Origin: Pachyseris speciosa
Taxonomy: Eukaryota > Cnidaria > Anthozoa > Scleractinia > Pachyseridae
DNA: 64,000 bases
Reading direction: 5' to 3'
Assembly (NCBI GenBank): GCA_016490735.1
Contig: JAEMWC010000445.1
Coordinates: 287,501 to 351,500 of the forward strand
Within the stretch, counting starts at the first letter, position 1. Every line of letters starts with the position of its first letter. Of the stretch, positions 12,501 through 23,862 are shown one piece after another. The position numbers were made by a program, and so were the translations under genes. The notes beneath the pieces are model-generated. The model made no database searches. It was not told the DNA's origin and was given only the letters and a program-made list of their open reading frames with translations.

Positions 12501-13857
12501 GATACAAATTAAAAAAAAAAACACTATTGAGCCCATAGGTAGTGTACCATATTTTTTTAAGGGAATAAAGTCATGGTTCATGATTTTGTTTCAAAAGCTA
12601 CATGCAAACACCTTTCATAGTCAAACAGGTACTTGCAATCCATGGCTCAGAAATGTAAGTCTTTGAGCTGCTGTGATCTAAAACAATGCATACATTATAT
12701 TTATCCATTTTGTTCTGCAGTTGGGTGTACTTTTGCATACCGGTTTAAATAATCCAAAGAATTTAAGGGTTGAGGTAAAATAATGCATAACTTAAAGGCT
12801 GTAAAATCTGATCACTAGATTTTTCTGCTGCGTCCAGTTTAGGGTTCGGCTTTCCACAGTCGATATAATATTTAACAATTATCCTGCGAAAGCACACAGA
12901 ATATCATCTGACTCTTAGCCGATGAGCAGGGCTGTCAGCCCTTCCAAATAATCTGGAGTCTCCAGATTTTGGATCGTATCTCCCGGTCTCCAGATTAGAA
13001 TCTGAAATCTCCACCGGAGATAATCACCGGAGTTTGCCATTTCTTGTGAGACTCAACTTTCACAACAATAAAAACATTTCAAATATTTTGTGTTGTTTCA
13101 GCTATTTTACCGTTAACATGGATAACAAAATTAAAATGCTGCCTCATAAACCATCTCCAACAAACCGTTCTTGCAAGCACTGCCATAATTTGTAATAGTT
13201 ATAAGCAATGATGTGATTGGTCAGAAATAAACCAATCAGATCAAATTTTACAATGAGGCCATGTGCATTGTGACGTAATCACAATTCTCAATATTTGAAG
13301 ACTTGGGGGGTTGACAACCCTGGCACAAGGCTGTAGGTTGAGTTGGCTAAAATCAGGCGATATTCCGCAAGATTGAGCAGGATAACTGTTTTATCATTCA
13401 ACACATTATAAATGACAAAGCTCAATTTTATGCGCTTATTTAAGCTGCCATTTTTCCCCGCGAGACACAATTATGGTATATCGCAGGATATCTGTTGAGT
13501 GCGCCCGACGAATTTGAGCGCGCTATGACCATATTTGGACATTGACACAATGTGTTTCTACTAACTATGGTTAAAGTCTCATAACCTCAATAACTTGTTT
13601 TCCTTCAACTTGTTGTCTGTTTTTCCAAATGAATTGTGCCAGTACAGGAGCCGCTGGCCATGTGAACATTCCATACTGAGGGTTCACGATCTAAAAGATA
13701 AACTTTTACTTCAGTATGTAAAATATTTTTTTAAAACTAGAAATCCCCGGTTGCATATCAAACTGTTGTTTGAAATTAAATTATACCTCTGGTATTCGAA
13801 CATGTATCCAGTGCCCTCAAATTCACCTTGGAAGGAAAATACCCTCTCAGCTTGCAT
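9565..13857 (-). CDS. METTL23: Methyltransferase-like protein 23, 5 exons, one frameshift
   Basis: Class I SAM-dependent methyltransferase of the METTL21/METTL23 group; the mammalian protein is reported to methylate histone H3 arginine. Minus-strand exons are 13787-13857, 13586-13690, 11922-12159, 11380-11464 and 9565-9760. The SAM motif is EIGAGTSLPG at the exon 2/3 junction. Other landmarks are PQYGMFTWPAAPVLAQFIW, ADIILGSDCFYDTK, DFDDILATVSFLIEKN and LLRKWGLRGVEIPLEEFGAD, matching human METTL23 in order and spacing. Exon 1 starts MQAERVFSFQGEFEGTG and must change frame by one missing base near 13806 to continue as IHVRIPE; with that base restored, exon 1 is exactly 24 codons and about 231 residues result. 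The gene is tail-to-tail with POP7, 522 bases apart. Confidence 0.9.
10744..11255. mobile_element. Foldback element with about 90-bp inverted repeats in METTL23 intron
   Basis: The ends TAGCCTCCTTCGCAGACGTC and GACGTCTGCGAAGGAGGCTA begin terminal inverted repeats of roughly 90 bp. Flanks CGGTAGAAG (10735-10743) and GGGTAGAAG (11256-11264) form a 9-bp target duplication with one mismatch. An inner inverted pair lies near 10877 and 11050. Long inverted repeats plus a 9-bp duplication fit a MULE-type element; the superfamily is inference. Confidence 0.8.
12928..13322. mobile_element. Putative MITE with GGGTTGTCAACCC-like ends
   Basis: The left end GGGCTGTCAGCCC near 12929 and right end GGGTTGACAACCC near 13309 are related self-complementary ends. 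Internal text holds repeated CTGGAG/CTCCAG motifs. No coding is seen. Confidence 0.4.
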
Positions 13858-13970
13858 AAAGATGCCAAAAATAACTCGCACAATCGAAGAAGTAACAACG
13901 GAAAACAACTAGGCGTTCCCTCTCCCAGTCTTATCAGAGTACGAAACTTGGTAACTAGTTACCAGTCTAC

Positions 13971-14043
13971 TAGTCTCCTTCGCAGCCGCTCGGGCCGGAG
14001 TCACGCAACGCTCCCCGTCGGGCTGCGGCTGCGAAGGAGACTA
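13971..14043. mobile_element. 73-bp foldback element with 9-bp target duplication
   Basis: TAGTCTCCTTCGCAGCCG and CGGCTGCGAAGGAGACTA are the ends. The 9-bp direct repeat CCAGTCTAC is perfect on both sides (13962-13970 and 14044-14052). It is closely related in its ends to the 10744-11255 element and lies just upstream of the METTL23 start. Confidence 0.85.
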
Positions 14044-14702
14044 CCAGTCTACTAACGTTCATCGTGTTAATATGGCGTCGATGTTGTGGAAGTCTCAGTT
14101 TTGCAAGTGTTCGTCTCAGTTTTTGTAATACGTTTCGCTAAATCCTTTCGTGTTAACTTAAGATAAGTTAGTGAGCGTTTTCTTGTAATGTAGAATTGTT
14201 TAAACTTAATTTAGTGTTGTTACATTTTTGTGTTGTCTTTGTCCAGCTTTGTGTTATTGGTGTTTTCTGCTGATCGTCTCGTCTATGTTAAGTAAATCTA
14301 ACATCTCATTAGTTTATCTGACGCAAATGTATGCGAATGACTTTTGCTTGTTTTATAAACGACAACAGCCTCTCGATGTTGGTTGTCTTTACTCATATGA
14401 CACCATTTCGGTGAATGATTTGAACTGTCGACCAGAAGGGAAGACAGCTGTTGTCAAATTAGATATGTTGGTTTATGATGAAATTGATCTGAAACCAACT
14501 TAACTAAGTAAAAAAGTTTTCTGGTCAAGACTTGGTGTAAAATTGTGTATTCTCAAAATGTATGTTTGATTAAAATTCTTGCATACAAGTACCATCCTTG
14601 GAGGTCCAGGGGCAATAACAGTCAAGTTGCCTGAAGTTACGTCACCCGAAATCAGGTTTATGTTGCCCGAAATATTTACTTACGTCAATACCAGTGCCTC
14701 AG

Positions 14703-14792
14703 ACCTGGTGTTGCCATAAGCTGCAATCGTTACATTGAAGGGCCTGCTGGTGTGGACATACTCGATCTTGGGAAAACAGTTCATAGTTGCTG
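14703..14792 (+). CDS. Possible exon of an unrecognised gene
   Basis: A plus-strand stretch opens after GTGCCTCAG and ends at a GTATGT donor. It reads PGVAISCNRYIEGPAGVDIL followed by DLGKTVHSC, which has ordinary amino-acid composition. An upstream open frame at 14228-14503 ends PEGKTAVVKLDMLVYDEI then DLKPT and could belong to the same transcript. I do not recognise either piece and no downstream exon was found. It may be an isolated exon, a pseudogene remnant or chance. Confidence 0.2.
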
Positions 14793-14854
14793 GTATGTCG
14801 TTGTGGTTAACACAAAATGATTTTGGGCAACTTATAATTATCCTTCTTTAAATA

Positions 14855-15572
14855 CAGTGGAACTCCGTTCCACAGACTCCTGCTTAATACAGACACTTGG
14901 ATATTACAGTCGTTTGTCCCGACGGAAAGCTCATACATTTTCACAAAATTTAACCTGCTTAATACGGACACCGGTTAATGCGGACAATGGACACTTTTCT
15001 GTGTCCTGAGTGACCAAATCGTATATATTGTCAACCCCACTTTATGGACACTGGTTATGTCTGCAATGTCTGTTTTCAGTGTTTGATACTTGAACTGTAG
15101 TTTCTTACTTCCACATACGTCTACTGATCCTTGGTTGGTAGGACTACTTCGGAAGGTGATATGGAACGTGGCCGATAACTTTTCTTTTTAACACAGCAAC
15201 TGAGTTTTTACCCTCAGCATCTTTTCACTCTGGTACGTTGCAGGAGGTAAAATTTAACTGCATGTAGGAGCCCACCAGTCCTTGTAAACATGAAATCCTC
15301 TTATCCAGAAAGACATTCTTGGATAAATTACCACAAAGTTTCTTTGGTTTTGAACTTGTCAGCTACAGTTACAGTTACTGTTAAGAAATGAAACGAATGA
15401 CATTTTGTTGCCGTATGAAAAGTTTGCTTTAGTCTTTGTATCAATAAAATATGTCCGTGACGTTTTTTTTTGTTTAGTTCTTTTTTTCTGAAAGCCCGCT
15501 TAATATGGACACCCGGATAATAAGGACACTTTGGCATATCCCCTTGGTGTCCGTATTAACGGGGTTCCACTG
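14855..15572. mobile_element. Pogo/Tigger-like MITE with TA target duplication
   Basis: The ends CAGTGGAACTCCGTTCC and GTATTAACGGGGTTCCACTG are inverted repeats flanked by TA on each side (14853-14854, 15573-15574). Interior copies of 'taatacggacacc'-like text recur in both orientations. Ends and TA duplication are of pogo/Tigger type. No transposase remains. Confidence 0.8.
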
Positions 15573-16408
15573 TACTGTCACACTGGATCAAAATTTAAAT
15601 GTGACTGGCTGAGGAAACAGGTCACAACTTCATACTTTATGAATAATAAATTGATGCTAAGGACTTGAACACTTGAGTACCCAGAACTTTGTTCACATTC
15701 AGATCAGGTTCAGAGATGATGTTCGGGCTACTTGACCGGTTACTGTTGGGATGAGACGAAGAATTCATGGGCAAATTCGGGATTGTAAACTTTTGCTACT
15801 CCTGAATTCACCCATGGATTCTTCCCATCCCAACTATCTGCCTCTGAGTTTCTGAGGATGACAGGTACCCAAGTTACAGGAAGTGTAATAACAACAGAGC
15901 CTGTTTTGGGAGAAGAGGAAAATTTCTTCCGGGAATCTGGATATTTTACCAGGTAGCGGGAGACTCAAGAAATATCCAGGGAAAATGAAGAGGAAAAGCA
16001 AGGAAAAAATTTGGGAAATTCAAATCCTCATGGTAATGTCATGGAAAAAATCAGAAGGATGTTACAAATTTCCAGGAAGGACCAATTCTTAGAGTCACCT
16101 CACGTAATAATTTAATAATTTTTCTCATTCTCATGGTTTATTTTGCTGTATTTTTACAGAAGGATTTGCTCAGACAAAGGTCATGCTTAAAAACCTTGGC
16201 TTTTGAATCTCTGAGGTGGCCAATTTGAAACACACTTCTCAAAACCCTGTAAAAGTAATATTTCCACAGCCAGAAATTTCACACTTTGTTTTCTACTTTT
16301 TTGTCATTATACAGCATTTCTAACAAAGCAAACAGTTTAATTGCAACTCTAATTCCACTCTAACAAGATAAAGACATGCACATGCCCTGGGAGACCAACA
16401 TCAACATC
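15573..16408. other. Intergenic, no gene recognised
   Basis: AT-rich sequence with scattered short frames only. Nothing coding, no clear repeat structure seen. Confidence 0.5.
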
Positions 16409-16635
16409 AATTGAAGGGCTGGGGACATAAACTGCCTATGTAGAGTTTTAGGTGTTTTTTTTTGCATACGTTATTTTTCGAAAACGAAAAAGAAATCGGT
16501 GAAAAACAATACGGGACAATGTTTTTGAATCAAAATGCAGTCGACTCCACATGCAAAAATTTGGACAAATCCAAGCGAAATAAAAAAACGGCCGAAAATT
16601 CCACATAGGCAGTTTATGCCCCCAGCCCTTCAATT
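16409..16635. mobile_element. MITE with about 35-bp inverted ends
   Basis: The left end AATTGAAGGGCTGGGG continues ACATAAACTGCCTATGT; the right end is its near-perfect complement. The interior is short and non-coding. Confidence 0.8.
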
Positions 16636-17825
16636 ATGCCCTAATATTCAAATGCCTAATTTTCTGCATCATCATGTAAAGGTCATTTCCACTCCTGCTA
16701 TGTATTGCAACATCCTCCAAAATATAATATTGTTATTTCATTTTTATAATTTAGTAACATCTAAACCTGAAGAAGGCTGGTTTGGGCAGCTGAAATATTG
16801 TTCTCAAATAAATTACGTTGTATCAACCTTGCAGTAGTCTTTGAACTTCTAATCATCTATTTTTCAAGTTCGGTTGATTAGATCTCCTATGAGATCCAAT
16901 GTACAAGCAAGCAGGATCTTCGTTCACAGTCTTTGCAGTTTTTAAGTTTTTATTTCCTATTGACCTCTCTCCAGAAATTCTAAATATTGCACTGGTTTAT
17001 GAGAGTTTGTCTAAACATCAATAAATTCTATCTAAGAGAAATTAAATGCTGGTCATGAGTATTAGGACTTAAAAAAAAATAACCCACTTTACAAGGAGTG
17101 AGTGTTCAGATATCCACACCCCTACCACCCCCTGGAAATTCAAATTAAATCTCACACTTTCTATTCAAATATTAAGCTTTTGAAACCTACTTTCCAACAA
17201 CCTTTCACAGAGAGTGGGATAGGGATGTTTTTTGGACCTGTAACTTGCTACTTCCATGGATGAGATGCATGCACTAATCACAGGCTAACCCCACGCAGTG
17301 GAGAGGCAAAATGGAGTAAACTAACTCAACCTTCTTTCACATCTAATGCACCAAGCACTGCAACACCATGCCTTCGCAAAAAATAATCAGATTGGAAAGC
17401 ACAAAATAACGTATGAACTGCAAAATATCTGCAGCCTTCACAAGCTGAAGGGACACAATTTAGTAAGAAAATTACTCAGTTTTGGTCAGTGAAAGTGCTG
17501 TAATGAAGCATTGTGCCAGGGTAAATTCAGACAAGCGACATCGCCCAAAAAGTAGTGACAGCACAGAAAGTGAAATCCCGATGTGAGACATCATTCCCAG
17601 CAGAATTCCGACATTAACATCAAGGCCAAGAATTAGCTATTTAAACACCGTCACGGAAGATTTTTAAATTCAGACAAGCGACATGGCTTCATCCCCTCCC
17701 CGGCAGGGCCTCTTAATAAAGTAATCAATATTCTTGGATTAATCAATAAATGGTTAATAATTGATTAGCAACTTACCAGTAATCACTCCCTTAAAGGTTA
17801 GAGTGATATCATTACATGTGATTGA
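16636..17825. other. Intergenic, no gene recognised
   Basis: About 1.2 kb without a supported gene. The text CTGAAGAAGGCTGGTTTGGG near 16767 recurs in invertebrate retroelement tails but no flanking reverse transcriptase is visible. Confidence 0.45.
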
Positions 17826-18002
17826 TTTATTATTTAAGTTGATACAAATCAATTCTTCAGGAAAAAGAACATTTGCCCTGAGCTCTCATCAACAAAAAAA
17901 ATGCTAGAGGCAAAATTATGTACTAAGCACTAGTCATGCTATCACTGGAAGTGGAACTGTCATCATAGGATGCCGACAGACTCAATGAGCGTCCTCAGAG
18001 AG
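17826..18002 (-). other. Probable 3'-terminal exon of the TPR-CHAT transcript
   Basis: A strong minus-strand acceptor (CTTGTTTTTTTCCTACAG) ends at 18003 and an AATAAA signal lies near 17826-17831. Upstream, the CHAT stop codon is followed within about 7 bases by AAG/GTGAGC, a good donor. The simplest model is a 3' UTR intron 18003-18751. One frame reads RSLSLSASYDDSSTSSDSMT, so an alternative coding end cannot be excluded. Confidence 0.4.
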
Positions 18003-18483
18003 CTGTAGGAAAAAAACAAGGATTACATACATGATGAAAAAGACTGTATAATTAAGCCTATGTCTGACTCAAAACTGTTCACTATCAGTTCTTGAATTGA
18101 TTCCGTATGTCCTTCTTTACAGTTTCTCCTTTTTCGTTATACTAAAAATTCCACCATCTTGACCTCACACCTGATGAGTCAGTATTTAAGAAGATAAACA
18201 ACCTGACAGTGTGATAGAAGAAAATCGGCATGAAGTGCATGTCATCACGAGGCCATTCAAAGGGATGATCTGAGGCACAGGCTTCCCAAGCTCAAAATTC
18301 GACTCTGCATCAGCTTGTTTATATAGAGAATTGTATGGAAAAGTCTTTGTAGTGTGTAAATAACTATCTAATCAGAAATAAAGTTTTCCTACCTCAAATG
18401 TGTCGCGTACTTGTCTCTTGTGCCGATTTTGAAGCCATTCTGACGCCGTTTAGTGAAGTTTTTCGAAATCGTTGTCTCTCCTT

Positions 18484-18513
18484 CTAAAAGAAGTAGAATT
18501 CTACTTCTTTTAG
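18484..18513. repeat. Perfect 30-bp palindrome
   Basis: CTAAAAGAAGTAGAA is followed at once by its exact complement. Outer arms ATCGTTGTCT (18470) and AGACAACGAT (18512) extend the symmetry with an eight-base offset. Confidence 0.9.
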
Positions 18514-18758
18514 ACAACGATTTTTTTTAACTATTTTTGTTACTGACGTTTTCCAAGTAGGTGGCTACACGCCAACAATTTAACTACCCATACCAGCCAT
18601 CCCTATCCCCGCTCAAAGGAGCCGACTTCAGTGAGAAGGGATAGAGTAGTTGTCTATAAGTCTCATTCCACCATCTCACTCTGGCTCTCTCCTCCAACAG
18701 TCATAAATGAAATGCTTGTATGCGGGCACGCTATTAGTCTACTCGCGAAAGCTCACCT

Positions 18759-21415
18759 TCACTTCCCGAAGTCAAATGTCACGTTATCTCCGATCAACAT
18801 AAAAGGTGCCCACTGTACCACATCTGTGAAGCCATTCCCTCTCATCCACTTCATGGCCAGGTGAAGAGACTCACTGGCGCTTTCACCACGTACAAGGTGC
18901 CCGTAGAAAAGACGCATGAACTGCTCTGTTGCTCCATCTTCTATGGCCCACAGGGCAGCCAACACGGAGCGTGCACCAGATCCGAGGAATGCTCGAGCAA
19001 TTCCAACAACTCCCTCGGACCTTATCCGTCCTCGTGCACTGTGACAACAGCTAAGTACCACCAATTTGGCTCGCAGTTGTATTTTTGCAATGTCAGCCAT
19101 TGTCAGCAAGTAGTCTTCTTCTCTTGGAATTTCACTGATGGAACCAAGACCGGGGGCAAGAGCTATTTCTCCTCTTTCGGCATTACCATGAGCAGCGAGG
19201 TGTACCAGCGTTGCTGAACCTATGCTTTGCAATACTGCCTCCTTAGTTGCTTGCTGTCCTAACAAAGGCTGAGTGCCCAGCAGTTGCCCAATCATCTTAG
19301 CCTCTCTTCTTGCACAAGGCAGTGGGCAAAGCGTCTCAACATTTCCCTTGTAATACACGTCTCCAACGTCAGGCTCACCTACTATCAATACACCAGTCTG
19401 GCTGTGGTAGCCTGCCGGACTGTCCTGAATTAGCTTGAGGGTCGTCAACGAAGGAACAATGCGGATCCTGAATGTTTCTGACAAAGGCCTTCCTCTTTTG
19501 TCGGTTAACGCTGCAAATGGAACTTTGTACAAGGCGCGGTCAGGAACAATAATGATTTCAGGTTTGTCAAACAAATCAGCTACAGGAGCGATGAGCATCT
19601 GATAACACTCATCAAGACTTGGGTCAATTTGCAGATTTTCGTCTTCATTTTCGAGAAGGCGGGAAGTCACGGAAAGCTGAGGCTGTTGACTGGCATTTGA
19701 AAAAAACAATGATCGATCTTCACATTCTTGCAGTGGTGAAGAATGAAGCTTTCTGAACGTCTCGTTTGCAAAAGTGCTTTCCACATCTGTTCTCATGATC
19801 TCCCCTTTGTTCACCAAACAGTCATTGATGTCTACCTGTCGGAAAAGGATCGGTTTGTTTGCCTTAAGAATCCACAGAAAAAGAAATTCACCGTAGTAAG
19901 AGATGTACAGACAAGTAGAGTTATTTTCTTTTTTCATGATTCTTTCGCTACCGATCCATGAATCCGAAGGATCAACGAGTTTCAGCAGTTTTACAAAGGA
20001 GTAACGAGCCGCCATTAAGTCTGCTAGGGCTCTGGTCCGTCCAAGTTCTTCAATGTTAAGAGCTTCATTAGGGCTCCCAGTCAAACAGCACATGAAACTG
20101 AGCATTTGATAAGGGAAAATGTAATGGTCTGAAAACGACAGCTTACACTTGTCTCTGTCACTAAGGAAAAGCCGCATTTCCTCGCACTTTTCAATGCTTT
20201 CAAGGAGATATCCGAGGGATTCTTGTATGTTTCCTTTCGCAAACATGTACCCTGATAAGCGAAATAACATTGAAGCTCAATTCCAATGTGTCCCATCTCT
20301 TTACTTGTCTCAAGGGCTTTCAAGAAATATTCTGCAGCCTTGTCAGCTTCACCACGATACTGAAACATAATTCCGACGTGTAAGTAATCTAATGCCATAC
20401 AGCTTCCTTTTGCGCTGACATCCTTACCCGTCACAAGCGCTTTCTTAAAATATTCCTCAGCCTTGGCGTAATCACCTACACTTTGAAATGCAACTCCCAA
20501 ACTCCTGTAACATGCAGCTTCTGCTCGTTTATGGCCAATTTGTCTTATGATCAATAGTGCTTTCTCAAGGTGTTCTTTAGCCTTCGCATGTTCACCTTCA
20601 GCTATAAACCTTACTCCAAGAATTGCATTGCACGAGGCTTCTGATCCTTTGTCGCCAGTTTCTTTCTGCAGCTCAAGTGCTTTCTTAGCATATTTCTCAG
20701 CCTTTTCGTATGCACCAAGTGACAGGAACACATTTCCTAACATTTGGTAACAGTGTTCTTCTTTTTGATCTGCTGCCAATCTCTTTTGATATTGTAAGTG
20801 CTTTCCGAAAGCATTCTTCTGCCCTTCCATATTTACTAAGAAACACGAATGCAGAACCTAGCTTGTCATAACATGAGAATTCAATATTCTTGTCAGCAAT
20901 TTCTTTTGCTATTAATATTGATTCCTGAAAACACTTTTCAGCCTTTTTACTTTCACCAAGCTGTAGAAAAACTGTTGCTATTTTTTCATAGGATTGGGCT
21001 TTTCCATCTCTGACTCCAGTTTCTTCTACAATGCTGAGTGTTTCCTCTGAAATGCATTTTGCTTCCTTGAATTTACCTTGATGGACATAAATCACTGCCA
21101 ATTTTATTCTTGTCTCATTTTCTACAGTTCTAAAACCGCATTTGCGAAGTATGACTAGAAGATTTCTGCAGCATTCTGCAGCACTCGTGAAGTCTTGCAT
21201 CCTGGTGTATCCGTTTACCAACAGAATAAGTGTAGTTATGGAAACAAAATTGAAATCAATGAGTCCATGCTTTGTTCCAGAGGCATTGTTGTGGAGGACA
21301 ATCAAGCACTCCTTACATAACTCCATGCTTTTATGATGCGGTTGGTGTTGAGAAGATAAGTGGCAACTGTGAGGCCGATAAAGAGGACTTCTACAACATC
21401 GTCAACGTTGCCCAT
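18759..21415 (-). CDS. TPR-CHAT caspase-like protein, three frameshifts
   Basis: Predicted cytosolic protein of about 885 residues. The N-terminal two-thirds is tetratricopeptide repeats (for example AEKYAKKALELQKETGDKGS, AEEYFKKALVTGKDVSAKGS), a protein-binding solenoid. The C-terminal ~270 residues are a CHAT domain, the caspase/separase-like peptidase fold. Catalytic His is in VHLAAHG (codon 19188-19190, about residue 743) and Cys in VVLSCCHSARG (codon 19044-19046, about residue 791). The end WAPFMLIGDNVTFDFG is typical. Reading frame changes three times: a missing A in the A-run near 21330, an extra A in the run near 20775, and a missing T near 20287. Bridging them gives continuous TPR spacing without stops. 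Start is the ATG at 21413-21415, behind a TTTTTAG acceptor. Members are numerous in cnidarians and are suspected of immune or death roles; substrate unknown. Confidence 0.85.
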
Positions 21416-21517
21416 GACAGCCGGATTGACTTTTCTAAAAACATAAGGGATGAAAGTTCAACATTCAGGTTTAAGTAGTTCCCACGGTTCTCCCCTGTGA
21501 TACTTACATAAATTGGA

Positions 21518-22506
21518 GGCCTTCCAGCAAAAGGGGCGTATATCCTCTATTTGGCTTTAAAAGATCTCTCTAAATTCCCTCTACTTTGGCATACAGCCTG
21601 GTTATGGTGCCAGAAATGAAGTTCTACACTTATTTTGTGATTTAAAGGGAACCTCCACTCTTACAAAAAATTCACGCTTAATTGTTGGAATAATTACTAG
21701 ATTCCAAATTTTGTTTTGGAACGTGGATATAACATGTAAGTGTACAAAAAAATTGGATGTCATCATCGCCTATTTTAGCTTTCAAATTTCAGCAAGCAAT
21801 CTTTTAGATTTTGTTTGCAAAGTTAAGTAAGCGATTTTTTTGGAATAGATCAAAATATTACTAATATTTATTATGAGCGGGGAGCGTGACAAAATGCTTC
21901 ATGCAACAAGTGATCTGCTTTAGATTTATAAAGCTTACACTTGATTTGAGTTCTCTTCTTTAGGTTTTCTGAATTGTTTACTTTTCTCTGTATTAAAAAG
22001 GTAACCTTTACCTTTAATTAATTTAAAGAGACTTTGGATATCCGAGTTCACGTATTGAGTCGATCCTTTTTGGCAACAAACTGTATAGAAATTTTCTTCT
22101 TTTGAATAAGCGTTCCATTATACACGTAGGAAATGGTGTGGGATAAGATATGCCCCCAACAGCTGGGGATTTGACCCCTTTTGAGGCCCCGCCTAACGGT
22201 GCATTTGAAAACTGGAAACACCGGGGGGCATTTGACCAAAATTTTGCAAAATAGTTGAACGCCCGGGTGTTTGCGCGAGGTGGGGGGGGGGGGGGGGCGC
22301 TTTTGACTGATACATTACTTCTGTTGCCTGAGTTTTTGGCAGAAGTCGTAAGTTAATACTTCGAATCCTAGCCTTCAAATCACAAAATAAGTACAGAACG
22401 TCATTTCTGATACCATTTATAGGCTGTATGCCAAAGTAGAGTAGTTTAGAGAGATCCTGGATTTTAAGGCAAAAAGGCAGGAAAACGGCCCTTCTGCAGA
22501 AAAGCC
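21518..22506. mobile_element. DNA transposon remnant with about 135-bp inverted repeats
   Basis: Left arm 21518-21650 and right arm 22368-22506 are imperfect complements; CTACTTTGGCATACAGCC pairs with GGCTGTATGCCAAAGTAG. The roughly 700-bp interior has no transposase, and contains a 16-base G run near 22286. It lies just upstream of the TPR-CHAT gene. Confidence 0.75.
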
Positions 22507-23400
22507 TTCAATTTCTTATGCTTGATGGAAAGTTCAAGGATTCAAGCATTCCCCAGCCCATTCCCTCCGTGGACAATGAAAAATGGAGCAAAGGCTCTGG
22601 GTTGAAAATTAAAGCGTATGAAAGATTCTTTTTTGATATAAAGAACTATCAAACCCGGGAAGAAACGCGGCAGAAAATAAATGAAAATACGACAAAAATA
22701 TGCCGCGGAACGTGGTAGAAGCAGAGCATTTCCTCTCAACGTGACGGATTATTTTTTCGCGTGACATGTCACGCATTTCTAACAAAACATTAGTTAGTTA
22801 TCGTACGTCGGCGTACGTATGTACTGGCCATGCCATGCAGGGATTTGCCAAAGCAGCTATTTGTATAGATATATGCCTACAACTATGCCTCAAACAACTC
22901 CAGTGAAGAAAAATCGAAAATACGCATAGTAATTCGACTTGGCTTCTTGCTTCCAAGGTCGAGAGATGGCACATCGCGAAAACAGACATCTCTTGTTTTT
23001 TCGCCTTCTGTCTCTGGTAGAAATAAAACGGAGACAGCTGACGTGCTTCAAGTTACGCTAGATGGGCAATCTAAAGGCCCACGGACACAACACGAAATGA
23101 AAATACCTACCTCGATATTCACTACCAGCAAAGCGAAGACAGGAGTTGAGAAACCGCGAAAGCAGCCTATCACATTTCACAACGTCATGATTCGAAAATA
23201 GCACTTCCTGTGCCAGCTCACCTCGGACAGCCGAATTTTCGAGCGAAACGTAGCCTTGCTCAAAGCACATATATTTGTACAAATAGATTGCTAAACAACT
23301 GTTGCAGATAAAAAAATTCCCAGAATAAATAAACTCAGCATGTCCATCTTATATAACGATTCATTTTTGTGTTTCGCTTTGATGATTTGTAACAGAAGCG
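22507..23400. other. Intergenic, no gene recognised
   Basis: Short open frames on both strands, none with a recognisable product, splice pattern or repeat structure. Confidence 0.45.
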
Positions 23401-23862
23401 GGACACGACTCCTCTTCAAGGGGTATCACCCCTCCCCCACAACAGGGCGAAAGATGAGACCACAACACCGGGTGCTATGCAGACAGTGTGCAGGTTCTTT
23501 AATGTTCTACAGAGTTTGTAAGCAAGTGTTGTGAGGCGGGACCTACGGTTTATCTTCCTTAGAAAGTCTAACCATTTGCAGATCTCATTACAAGGGCAGC
23601 ACTTTCTCCTCGATTATGTTAAGACCTTGAGTGTACGTAGGTCCGGCCGGGGTTTCTACCCGCGACCTCCCGCATTTGTGACACAGACTTACCACGAGTC
23701 CTTCCAAGGGGTAGAAGCGACAAGCGACATGGCTCCTAAAACAGTTGAGTGTACGTAGGTCCGGCCGGGGTTTCAACCCGCGACCTCCCGCATTTGTGAC
23801 ACAGACTTACCACGAGTCCTTCCAAGGGGTAGAAGCGACAAGCGACATGGCTCCTAAAACAG
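23400..23862 (-). repeat. Degraded tRNA-SINE with 118-bp tandem duplication
   Basis: Text from about 23590 (CATTACAAGGGCAGCACTTTC, then GTCCGGCCGGGGTTT and CCCGCGACCTCCCGCA) matches the SINE at 40120-40373. The stretch 23627-23744 is repeated directly as 23745-23862 with almost no differences, so the duplication is recent. It carries only the T-arm part of the tRNA head. Confidence 0.65.

Noticed and set aside
18171..18180. CTGATGAGTC on the plus strand, a hammerhead core-like string
   Set aside because: No GAAA at suitable distance, no stem II hairpin and no cleavage site nearby.
18861..19217. 118-codon plus-strand frame
   Set aside because: Exact antisense of the CHAT domain; a shadow frame.
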